64,000 nt of DNA from positions 1-64,000 of the forward strand of contig JABBOH010000020.1 in the NCBI GenBank assembly GCA_019351895.1. Reading direction: 5' to 3'. This document shows positions 29,020 to 37,459 of the stretch, one piece after another. The stretch's first letter is position 1. Every line of letters starts with the position of its first letter. Position numbers and translations under genes: made by a program. The notes beneath the pieces are model-generated. The model worked only from the letters and a program-made list of their open reading frames with translations. It was not told the origin of the DNA and ran no database searches. Origin of the DNA: Pseudomonadota bacterium (GTDB lineage: Bacteria; Pseudomonadota; Alphaproteobacteria; Acetobacterales; Acetobacteraceae).

Positions 29020-31995
29020 CTATCCCTCGTCGCCAAGTCCGGCCCATTCCGCCATGCGGGCCAGCCGGCCATACCCCGAGTCGCGTGCGGCCCGCCCCGG
29101 ATGGGGACGCGCCAGGTAAGGCTTCGCCGCGTCGTCGAAAGCGGCGATCAAAGCCCGGAGGGAGTCCTCAGCTTGCGCGATCAGGGCCGCCAGTTCGTCC
29201 GGATCGGAGACGGGGCTCGTGACAGCCCCGGGTTCGGCGCCGCCGCGCAGCCGCCAATAGCTCATCTCGGCGGTGAGTCCGGCAAAGTCGGGGCCGAAGC
29301 CCCCAGCCGCCGCCATCGCCGCCTCCAGCGGCAGCTGCGGCGCATGACCCTCGCGCACCCGCTTGTCGGCCGGCACCGATCCGGTCTTGTAGTCGATGAT
29401 GCCGAGGCGGCCGTCGCCGCGCCGCTCGATCCGGTCGGCGCGGCCCGTCAGCAGGAAATCGCCCGCCGGACCCGCAAGTGTCCAGGCGCCACGGACCTCG
29501 GCTCCGATCGCCGTCAACGCCAATAGTGGCCGGCGCGCACTCTCCACCTCCGCGATCCAGTCGGCGATACGCAGAAGCCTTGGCCGCCACCAGTTGGCGA
29601 GCGCGGGTCGCAGCCTGGCCTCGCCGAGCGCGCGTTCCATCGCGACGCGCAGACGCTGCGGCGCGTCGGGCCGCCAGTCGATTCCCGCCTCGTTGAGGAA
29701 GTGCTGGATGGCGGCGTGGACCAGCTTGCCATAATCGGCGGCATCGGTCGCCTGATCGAGCGGATCGAGTTCCCGCAACCGCAGGATGTGACGCGCATGG
29801 ATCGTGTAGGGGTCGGCGAGCCAGGTTTCGATCTCGGTTATGCTGAGCCTGCGCGGGCGGAGGCGCACCGCGGGACGCGGCTCGGGAGGCAGGGCGGGCT
29901 GCGGCGCGCCGTCGGGCTGGTCGAGCGCCCGCGCCCAGCCGAGGGCCGGATGTTCGGGCAGCCGCTGCCCAGCGCCCGCCAGCATAGCCTCCAGGCGTTT
30001 CAGCCAACGCGCCGGAACCGCGGGCGCGCCGGCAAGCCGCCGTGGCGCGCTGAGCACAACGATGGGCGCGGCGCAGGCGGTGGCGACGAAATCATGCGCC
30101 GCCTGACCGATGATCTCCTCGGGTGCCGGGAGCCCGGCCTCGGCGCGCATCCGCCGGCTGAGCCACGGGCCTGGATCCGTCGAGGGCGGCCACACCCCCT
30201 CGACCAAGCTGCCGAGCACCATCACCTCGGCGCTTTGCAGCCGGGCCTCGAGAAGGCCCCAGATGTAGATGCGCGGATGGATGGCGGCGCCATCGGCGAG
30301 GCCGCGAGTCGCGCGGCGTCCTCGCACGACCTGCCCCTCCAGCAACGCATCCAGAAGCCCCGGAAGTACGGATGGCGCCGTCTCGGGCAATGTCTCCAGC
30401 GCCGGCAAAGCCTCCCGGATGGCGGTGGCGAGAGCCTCGCCCTCCTCGCCGGACCAGAGGCGGGCCGCGCCGGTTCGATCCTTGGTGGCCGCCAGGGCCT
30501 CGGCGGTTTCGGCCAGCGCCGCCAGCAAGGTCGCCGGAGATTGGACTGCGTAGCCTTCCATCACCCGCACCAGCGGCAGCAGCGCCGTTTCCAGCCGGTC
30601 GAGCAGCGCGCGCGCCTCGGCCGGCGCGCCGCCCCGAGCGTCACCGCGCGAATGGTCGAGGGCCTGGCGCAGCCCGACCAGCCGGCCCGCGGGACGGGGC
30701 CCGCGCAGGCAGGCAAGCTCCAGCGAGCGGGCGGCGGCGCGGCAGGCGGCGGGCGGCAGGCCTAGCGCGGCCAGCGGGTGCTTGAGCATGGCGAGCAGCG
30801 GCACCGGCGCCAGCCCGTCCGCGACCGCGCGGGCGATCAGGCGCAGGAAGGTCGCCGGCGGCGTCTCCGCCAATGGCTCGCCCGCGCTGTCGTCGGCGGT
30901 GATGCCGAAGCGGGCTAGTTCCGCCACCACCCGTGCGGCCAAAGCGCGGTCAGGCGTGACCAGAACGGCGCGGGCAGCCGGGGTTTCCACGGCGTCGCGG
31001 AGGATCGCGGCGATTGCCAGCGCCTCCTGCTGCTGGTCGGACGGCGTCAGGCGGGTGATGCCGTCGAGTGTCAGCGCGGCCGGCTCCCGCCAATCGCCCA
31101 AGGCGTCGGCGGGGAGCAGGGCGCGGGCGAGGAGCGCCGCCCGCCCGCCCGGCGCCTCGGACGCGCTCCAAGGCTGCACATCATCGCGCCGGGCACCGAG
31201 GCTCGCGAGCAGCCGCTGCATCCCCGCCTGGGGGTGCCCGTGCTGCAGCCCCTGCCAGATGGCATCCGGCATGCTGCGGTCCAGCCCCTGCAGGATGACG
31301 GCACCCTCCGGCAGCGCCGCGACCACGCGCGCCATGTGGGCGAGGGCCGGTCGGCCGGCGGTGATCCCCGCCACCCAGATGGGATAACCGGGTGGCGCGG
31401 CGGCCCAGGCCTCTGCCTGCGCATGAAGCAGGCGGACCTGCCGCGACACGGGGTCCATAAGCCCCTGATCGGCCAGAATAGCCGGCCATTGTTCCGTCGC
31501 GATCGCCAGAAAGGTCAGCGTCTTCTGCCAGTGGGCCGCGAGTTCTTCAGGCACCGCCGCGCGGAGCGCCGTCGCCAGCGGAACCTCTGCCCGCTCGGCC
31601 TCATCCATCAGGGAGGCGAGTTCCCGCGCGAGCCGCCACGTCGCGTCGAGCCCGGCGGTCGGTGTGCCGCTGGCCTGCTCAAGCGCCAGGATGAGACGGG
31701 AGAGCGCCGCGAGGCGCTGCGGCTGCTGCATCGCGGGCGGCAGGCCAAGGGAGGCGGAGCCCATGGTCAGCGCCGCCTCGTCAGGTGCGCCGATGGCCGC
31801 GATGCGTGGCAGCAGGAGGGGCCGGCCATCGGTCGCGCGCAGGAACGCTTCGCCGAGCGCGCGGGCGGCGCGGCGCGTCGGCAGCAGGATCAGGCCTTCG
31901 GCCAGCGGCGCGGAGCCATGGCGGCTCAGCCAGCGCTCGGCCAGCGCGTCGAGGAAGGGCGCGCCTGCATCGACCGACCAGAGGCTGAGGTTCAA
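29020..31995 (-). CDS. addB: Double-strand break repair protein AddB
   Basis: 991 aa; C-terminal nuclease motif LGIIDYKTGSVP; directly upstream of addA. Confidence 0.94.
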   Translation of the reverse strand: MNLSLWSVDAGAPFLDALAERWLSRHGSAPLAEGLILLPTRRAARALGEAFLRATDGRPLLLPRIAAIGAPDEAALTMGSASLGLPPAMQQPQRLAALSRLILALEQASGTPTAGLDATWRLARELASLMDEAERAEVPLATALRAAVPEELAAHWQKTLTFLAIATEQWPAILADQGLMDPVSRQVRLLHAQAEAWAAAPPGYPIWVAGITAGRPALAHMARVVAALPEGAVILQGLDRSMPDAIWQGLQHGHPQAGMQRLLASLGARRDDVQPWSASEAPGGRAALLARALLPADALGDWREPAALTLDGITRLTPSDQQQEALAIAAILRDAVETPAARAVLVTPDRALAARVVAELARFGITADDSAGEPLAETPPATFLRLIARAVADGLAPVPLLAMLKHPLAALGLPPAACRAAARSLELACLRGPRPAGRLVGLRQALDHSRGDARGGAPAEARALLDRLETALLPLVRVMEGYAVQSPATLLAALAETAEALAATKDRTGAARLWSGEEGEALATAIREALPALETLPETAPSVLPGLLDALLEGQVVRGRRATRGLADGAAIHPRIYIWGLLEARLQSAEVMVLGSLVEGVWPPSTDPGPWLSRRMRAEAGLPAPEEIIGQAAHDFVATACAAPIVVLSAPRRLAGAPAVPARWLKRLEAMLAGAGQRLPEHPALGWARALDQPDGAPQPALPPEPRPAVRLRPRRLSITEIETWLADPYTIHARHILRLRELDPLDQATDAADYGKLVHAAIQHFLNEAGIDWRPDAPQRLRVAMERALGEARLRPALANWWRPRLLRIADWIAEVESARRPLLALTAIGAEVRGAWTLAGPAGDFLLTGRADRIERRGDGRLGIIDYKTGSVPADKRVREGHAPQLPLEAAMAAAGGFGPDFAGLTAEMSYWRLRGGAEPGAVTSPVSDPDELAALIAQAEDSLRALIAAFDDAAKPYLARPHPGRAARDSGYGRLARMAEWAGLGDEG

Positions 31996-32762
31996 CGGGT
32001 CTCGCCTGACACGCGGTCCCGCAGGTCGGCCTCCGCATGGGCCAGATCGGGCGGCGTGGAGAGGTGGAACCAGACGCCGTCATGGACGATGCCGCGGAGC
32101 CGGCCGGCTTCCATCGCCCGGTCCCAGAGGAGGTTCATGCTGAACGGCGGCGGCGGGGCGTCCTGAAAAAGGCGCGGCGACAGGATCTGCACGCCCGCGA
32201 AGATATAGGGAACCTGCTCGTTCTCCTGCGGGCGGCGAGGCACGCCCCACTCGTCAAGCGCGAAGTCGCCCGCGCCCACCTCCGTGATCACCTGGGCGCC
32301 GCGATGCAGCAGCAGCACGGCATCCGCCTCCTCGATCGCCATAGAGTCGGCCAGCCGCCTCAGCGCCAGCACCGGCCCATCCAGCCAGAAGGCGTCGCCG
32401 TTGAGAACGATGAAGGGGCCCGCCCCGAGCAGTCCCGCTGCGAGCGCGGCCGCCACCGCGCCGCCCGTGTTGCGCAGCGTCTCTTCCCGCAGCACCGTGG
32501 CGGCGGGTCCGGCCGTGCGGCCGGCGAGATGAGCCTCGACCTTCTCCGCCTGCCAGTGCGTATTCACGACCACCTGCTCCACGCCCGCCTCGGCCAGCCG
32601 GTCGAGCGCATGATCGAGCAACGGCCGCCCTTGCAGCGCGAGCATCGGCTTCGCCGTGTCCTCGGTGAGCGGCCGCATCCGCGTGCCGAGCCCGGCGGCC
32701 AGGATCATGGCGTGGCGCGGAGGAGCGCCGGTGCGGCCGGGCAGTGCGTCTGATGCGTTCAT
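31992..32762 (-). CDS. murU: Nucleotidyltransferase family protein (MurNAc-1-P uridylyltransferase-like)
   Basis: MILAAGLGTRMRPLTEDTAKPMLALQGRPLLDHALDRL; VLNGDAFW; 4-bp overlaps with neighbours. Confidence 0.85.
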   Translation of the reverse strand: MNASDALPGRTGAPPRHAMILAAGLGTRMRPLTEDTAKPMLALQGRPLLDHALDRLAEAGVEQVVVNTHWQAEKVEAHLAGRTAGPAATVLREETLRNTGGAVAAALAAGLLGAGPFIVLNGDAFWLDGPVLALRRLADSMAIEEADAVLLLHRGAQVITEVGAGDFALDEWGVPRRPQENEQVPYIFAGVQILSPRLFQDAPPPPFSMNLLWDRAMEAGRLRGIVHDGVWFHLSTPPDLAHAEADLRDRVSGETR

Positions 32763-33250
32763 GAGGGTTCCATGAGGTTGCGCAATCGGTCAGGCCAGCC
32801 CGCCAGACAGGCGCGGCGTTGGCCATCGGCCAAGGGCACCAGGGCGATGCGCAGCGCCCCGGGCGGCGTGTCGGCGCCCAACCGGTCGGGCCATTCGATC
32901 AAGGTGATATCGGTGAAGGCTTCGTCCAGCCCGAGTTCGCGAAGGTCGGGGCCGGGCTCGATCCGCCAGAGATCGTAGTGATGGACGATCCCCCGCCGGG
33001 TCTCGTAGCTCTGCACGAGGGTGAAGCTCGGGCTCGGAACATCGAGCACCGGATCGCCCGCCATATCGCGCAGCAGGGCGCGGGCGAAGGCGCTTTTGCC
33101 GGCACCAAGCGGACCGCTGAGCAGGACCGTGTCCCCCGCCCGTAGCAGCGGCGCGACGCGCCTTGCCAGCGCCTCGGTCGCGTCGAGCGTCGGCAGCGTC
33201 AGTTCCAGCGCGTCGGACGAGGAGGCATCCATGGCGGGACCATGCCCCAA
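32759..33250 (-). CDS. tsaE: tRNA t6A biosynthesis ATPase TsaE
   Basis: LLSGPLGAGKSAFARALLRDMAGDP, VPSPSFTLVQSYE, HHYDLWRI. Confidence 0.94.
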   Translation of the reverse strand: MGHGPAMDASSSDALELTLPTLDATEALARRVAPLLRAGDTVLLSGPLGAGKSAFARALLRDMAGDPVLDVPSPSFTLVQSYETRRGIVHHYDLWRIEPGPDLRELGLDEAFTDITLIEWPDRLGADTPPGALRIALVPLADGQRRACLAGWPDRLRNLMEPS

Positions 33251-33355
33251 GGCTGGACGGACCGGAAGGCCGGCGCCTATCTACGGCTGTCTTCCAAAGG
33301 GGATGCGGCCTTCCGAGCGGACGGCCTGTCGGGCGGGCTTGAGGATTGAGGCGGC

Positions 33356-34372
33356 ATGGCTGAGTTTATCAAAACCGACGTGGCGATCGTGGGTGCGGGG
33401 CCAGCGGGCCTGTTCGCGGTCTTCGAATGCGGCATGCTGAAGATGCGCGCGGTGCTGATCGACGCGCTGGACGCTGTCGGCGGTCAATGCACGGCGCTCT
33501 ATCCCGAAAAGCCGATCTACGACATCCCCGCCCATCCGGCGGTCGAAGCCGGCGCGCTGGTGGCGCAGCTCGAGGCACAGATCGCGCCCTTCGGCGCGCC
33601 GCGCCTGCTCGGCCGGCGCGTGATCGGCCTCGCCGGCACGGCAGGAGACTTCACGCTCACCACGGATCGGGGGGACCGGATCGCCGCGCGCGCGATCATT
33701 CTGGCGGCGGGCGCTGGGGCCTTCGGGCCCAACCGGCCACCGCTCGATGACCTCGAAGCCTATGAGGCGACGGCCAGCGTGCAGTATTACGTCCGGCGGC
33801 GAGAGGATTTTCGCGGGCGCCGAGTGGTCATCGCGGGCGGCGGCGACTCGGCGGTGGACTGGGCGCTGGCTTTGAGCGGCATCGCGGCCTCCATCGCCGT
33901 GATCCATCGCCGGCCGAAGTTCAGGGCGGCACCGGAAATGGCCGCCCGGCTCGATGAGGCGGCACGTTCGGGCGCGATTGACCTCGTGATCCCCTACCAG
34001 CTGCACGGTTTGCAAGGGGAGGCGGGCCGTCTGACCGCGGTCGAGGTCGCGACGCTTCAGGGGGAGGTGCGGGTGCTGCCCGCCGACGTGCTGCTGCCCT
34101 TCTTCGGTTTGTCGATGGACCTTGGCCCAATAGCTGAGTGGGGCTTGGCGCTCGACCGGCACCACCTGCCGGTAACGCCCGCCACCTGCGAGACCAGCAT
34201 CCCGGGCGTGTTTGCCATTGGTGACGTGGCCACCTACGTGGGAAAGCTGAAGCTCATTCTGCAAGGTTTTTCAGAGGCCGCGATGGCGGCGCATGCGATC
34301 CATCCGATCGTGCACCCCGGCACTGCTCTGCATTTCGAATATTCGACCAGCAAAGGCGTGCCGGCGGCATAG
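33356..34372 (+). CDS. Thioredoxin-reductase-like ferredoxin/flavodoxin-NADP reductase
   Basis: DVAIVGAGPAGLFAVFECGMLKMRAVLIDALDAVGGQCTALYPEKPIYDIPAHP; GGGDSAVDWAL; IPGVFAIGDVATY. Confidence 0.9.
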   Translation: MAEFIKTDVAIVGAGPAGLFAVFECGMLKMRAVLIDALDAVGGQCTALYPEKPIYDIPAHPAVEAGALVAQLEAQIAPFGAPRLLGRRVIGLAGTAGDFTLTTDRGDRIAARAIILAAGAGAFGPNRPPLDDLEAYEATASVQYYVRRREDFRGRRVVIAGGGDSAVDWALALSGIAASIAVIHRRPKFRAAPEMAARLDEAARSGAIDLVIPYQLHGLQGEAGRLTAVEVATLQGEVRVLPADVLLPFFGLSMDLGPIAEWGLALDRHHLPVTPATCETSIPGVFAIGDVATYVGKLKLILQGFSEAAMAAHAIHPIVHPGTALHFEYSTSKGVPAA

Positions 34373-34393
34373 CGAGCCATGCCGCCGGGTGGT

Positions 34394-34549
34394 TTAGCCT
34401 ATGACGAGCAGGACGATGATGATGATGACGATGAGGCCGAGCCCGCCGCCGAGGCCGTAGCCATAGGGGCTGCCGAAGCCGCCGCCGACGAATCCCCAGC
34501 CGCCGCCGAAGAGCAGCAGAAGGATCAGAATGATAAGGAGGATGCGCAT
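34394..34549 (-). CDS. 51-aa Gly-rich small membrane protein (DUF3309-like; below ORF-track size cutoff)
   Basis: Manual reverse-strand translation: MRILLIILILLLLFGGGWGFVGGGFGSPYGYGLGGGLGLIVIIIIVLLVIG followed by TAA; two hydrophobic segments flanking a Gly/aromatic loop. Confidence 0.75.
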   Translation of the reverse strand: MRILLIILILLLLFGGGWGFVGGGFGSPYGYGLGGGLGLIVIIIIVLLVIG

Positions 34550-34642
34550 CGAATATTCCCGCTAAGTGACTTTCCTGTAACTTAGCTGGGGGCAGTTTTT
34601 CATCTCGCAAGTGGGGCATATCGACGCCGCAAGCGCCGCGTG

Positions 34643-36172
34643 TCAGGCGGCCGGCGGGCTCGCCGTGTGCGTCGCCAACACGGCATCGGTCTCAGAGTCG
34701 ACTTCCTGCAGCCTGACCTCGTAGCCCCATAGCGCAGCGACGTGGCGGAGCGTCGCCTCCGCATCCCGCTGCGCGAGCAACTGCCCAGGCCGGGTGCGAT
34801 GCTGCATCATCAGGCGCCGGTCGCCCGCGAGATCGACATCGACCACCTGAACGTCCGGGTCATGCACCGCGGGGTCGTAGCTCGCGGCCAGACTGCGGCG
34901 GATGGCGCGATAGCCGGCGTCGTCGTGGATCGCGTCGACCAGCAGCGTCGATTCGGACGTATCGTCCAGCAGGCGGAACATCTTGAACCGCCGGATGACC
35001 GCCGGTGACAGGTATTGCAGCACGAAGCTCTCGTCCCGGAAGTTCGCCCAGGCGTGCCGAAGCGTGCCGAGCGGGTCGCCATTGCCCGCGATGTCGGGGA
35101 ACCAGTTGCGGTCCTCCTCCGTCGGGTCGATGCACATGCGCTCGATGTCGCTCATCATCGCGTAGCCGAGCGCATAGGGGTTGAAGCCGGGGCCACCCGC
35201 CGGGTGGTCGAAGTCCGGTTGCATGATCACGTTGCTCGTCGAATGCAGAACTTCCAGAAAGGCCGCGTCGTTGATCTGCCCCGTCTCATGCAGGCGCGTC
35301 ATGATGCGCTGGTGCACCCAGGTGGCGCAGCCCTCGTTCATGAGCTTCGCCTGCGGTTGCGGATAGAAATACTGGGCGATGAGGCGGACGATGCGGATGA
35401 TTTCGCGTTGCCAGGATTGGAGGCGCGGCGCCACCTTCTCGAGGAAGTAGAGCAGGTTCTCCTCGGGGAGACCGAGACGGCGGCGACGCTCCGCGACCGT
35501 GTCCGTCGTCTGCTTTGCCTTCGCGCCGGGCAAGGTCCGCCAAAGATCGTCGAACATCAGCTCGTCGTAGTCGCGGCGCTCGCGCTCCCGCTTCTGGTCG
35601 AGCTTGAGGTTCAATGGCCGGGCTCCGCCATGCTTGTGGACGCCGTGGCGGGAGAGGGCGTGGGCGGCATCGAGCACCCGCTCGACCGCGGCGACGCCGT
35701 GCTGATCCTCGCACGCCGCCACATAGCCGCGGGCGAATTCGAGATAGTCGAGGATGGCCGAGGCTTCCGTCCATTGCCGAAAGAGGTGGTTGTTGCGGAA
35801 GAAGTGGTTGTGGCCGAAGGCCGCATGCGCGATCACCAGCGCCTGCATCGTCGCCGTATTCTCCTCCATCAGATAGCTGATGCAGGGGTTGGAGTTGATG
35901 ACGACCTCGTAGGCGAGGCTGGAATAGCCGCGCCGGTAACTGCTTTCATGCTGCAGGAAGCGTTTGCCGTAGGACCAGTGGCGATAGGTCAGCGGCATCC
36001 CGTGCGCGGTGTAGACATCGAGCATCTGCTCGGAGGTGATAATCTCGATGCGGTTGGGATAAACCTCGAGCCCCAACTCCTCGCAGGCAATGCGTTCGAT
36101 GGCGTCGTAGCTGCGCTGGAGCGTACGAAAATCCCAGTCCGTGCCGTCGTAGAGCAGCCCTGGCTCGGTCAC
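34643..36172 (-). CDS. SpoVR family protein (YcgB-like)
   Basis: NYFFRNNHLF-type region HNHFFRNNHLFRQW, NEGCATWVHQRIM, NPYALGYAMM; GTG start at 36172 overlapping upstream gene. Confidence 0.93.
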   Translation of the reverse strand: MTEPGLLYDGTDWDFRTLQRSYDAIERIACEELGLEVYPNRIEIITSEQMLDVYTAHGMPLTYRHWSYGKRFLQHESSYRRGYSSLAYEVVINSNPCISYLMEENTATMQALVIAHAAFGHNHFFRNNHLFRQWTEASAILDYLEFARGYVAACEDQHGVAAVERVLDAAHALSRHGVHKHGGARPLNLKLDQKRERERRDYDELMFDDLWRTLPGAKAKQTTDTVAERRRRLGLPEENLLYFLEKVAPRLQSWQREIIRIVRLIAQYFYPQPQAKLMNEGCATWVHQRIMTRLHETGQINDAAFLEVLHSTSNVIMQPDFDHPAGGPGFNPYALGYAMMSDIERMCIDPTEEDRNWFPDIAGNGDPLGTLRHAWANFRDESFVLQYLSPAVIRRFKMFRLLDDTSESTLLVDAIHDDAGYRAIRRSLAASYDPAVHDPDVQVVDVDLAGDRRLMMQHRTRPGQLLAQRDAEATLRHVAALWGYEVRLQEVDSETDAVLATHTASPPAA

Positions 36173-37449
36173 GCCTGCACCTTCCGCGCGAAAAGCTGAC
36201 GGAAGACCGAGAAGATGTCGCGGCGGTCGGAAACGCGGCTCATCGCCAGGCGCCCGTTGCGCTGGGAGAGCGGGTGGTAGCCCCGCCACAGCTCCGTCTC
36301 GCCGCGGATGACCGCCATCGTTCCGACCTCGATATACGCGAAGTATTGCACGAGCGGCAGGATGTCGTTCTCCAGCATGCCGACCGACTTCTGGGTATCG
36401 CTGCCCGAGTTGTCTCCGTCTGACGCCTGCGCCGCGTAGATGTTCCAGGAGTCCTGCGGGTAGCGCGCCCGCTGGATGCGCATGAACTCGGCGAGCGCGG
36501 TGGATACCACCGTGCCTCCCGTGCGGGGATCGCTGAAGAAGGTCTCCTCATCAACCTCCTCGGCCGTCTCCGTGTGACGGATGAAGACCAGATCCACATG
36601 CTTGTAGCGCCGCTCGAGAAAGACATGGAGGAGCAGAAAGAACCGCTTCGCCAGGTCCTTCATCTGCTCGGACATCGATCCCGAAACATCCATGAGGCAG
36701 AACATCACCGCTCGCGCCGAAGGCTTGGGCACCTGGGTGAAGCGCCGGTAGCGCAGATCGACCGGGTCGATCCAGGGCACGCGCCGCTGCCGCTGCAGCG
36801 CGCTCGCGAGCTCCGCACGAAGTTCGAGAAGCCGATCGGGGGCGTCGCCACTTTCGGCGAGCGCCGCGATCTCGGCTTCCAGCGCCTCGATCTCGGGCGC
36901 TTTCGGCCGCCGCAACCCGATGCGCCGCGCCATGGACTGGCGCATGCTGCGCGCCATGTCGATCTGCGACGGCGCGCCGTCCGTGCTGATTCCGCTGCGG
37001 ATAGGCGCCATCGTCTCCGTCGCGACGATCTGGTTCTTCACCAAATCAGGGAGTTCCAGGTCCTCGAAAAAAAGATCGAGGAACTCGTCCCTGGTCAGGA
37101 CGAAACGGAAGCCGTCCTCTCCATCGCCGCCGGAACCCTGTCCGTCACCGCTGCCGGACCCGCCCCGTCCCCCGGGCGGGCGGGACAGACGGTCGCCGGT
37201 CGAGAATTCCTTGTTGCCGGAAAGGACGACCTGGCGCTTCCCCTTGGTGAAGACGGTGTGGAAGCTTGGCTCGTGCAGGCTGTCCGCGGGGATCGTGACG
37301 GCCTGATCGCGCCCTACCTCCCGCAGGGTGCCCTGGTCGATGGCCGAACGGGTAGCCCGCGCGACCGCCGCCCTGGCCCTCGCCAGCACGCGCTGACGGT
37401 TCTCCAGGTTCTTGCCGTGTGGATTGCGTCTGCGGTCGATGATCTCCAA
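36169..37449 (-). CDS. yeaH: YeaH/YhbH (DUF444) family protein
   Basis: MEIIDRRRNPHGKNLENRQRVLARAR ... VMFCLMDVSGSMSEQMKDLAKRFF. Confidence 0.95.
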   Translation of the reverse strand: MEIIDRRRNPHGKNLENRQRVLARARAAVARATRSAIDQGTLREVGRDQAVTIPADSLHEPSFHTVFTKGKRQVVLSGNKEFSTGDRLSRPPGGRGGSGSGDGQGSGGDGEDGFRFVLTRDEFLDLFFEDLELPDLVKNQIVATETMAPIRSGISTDGAPSQIDMARSMRQSMARRIGLRRPKAPEIEALEAEIAALAESGDAPDRLLELRAELASALQRQRRVPWIDPVDLRYRRFTQVPKPSARAVMFCLMDVSGSMSEQMKDLAKRFFLLLHVFLERRYKHVDLVFIRHTETAEEVDEETFFSDPRTGGTVVSTALAEFMRIQRARYPQDSWNIYAAQASDGDNSGSDTQKSVGMLENDILPLVQYFAYIEVGTMAVIRGETELWRGYHPLSQRNGRLAMSRVSDRRDIFSVFRQLFARKVQA

Positions 37450-37459
37450 TGCGGTGCGC

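Noticed and set aside
28718-29047. Short ORFs around the addA/addB junction as extra genes
   Set aside because: Overlap addA in another frame and lack motifs; the addA start at 29007 and addB stop at 29020 leave no room for a gene
34379-34585. 68-aa plus-strand ORF with a DDDDDDD run
   Set aside because: Antisense of the 51-aa hydrophobic peptide gene; the Asp run is the complement of Ile/Val codons
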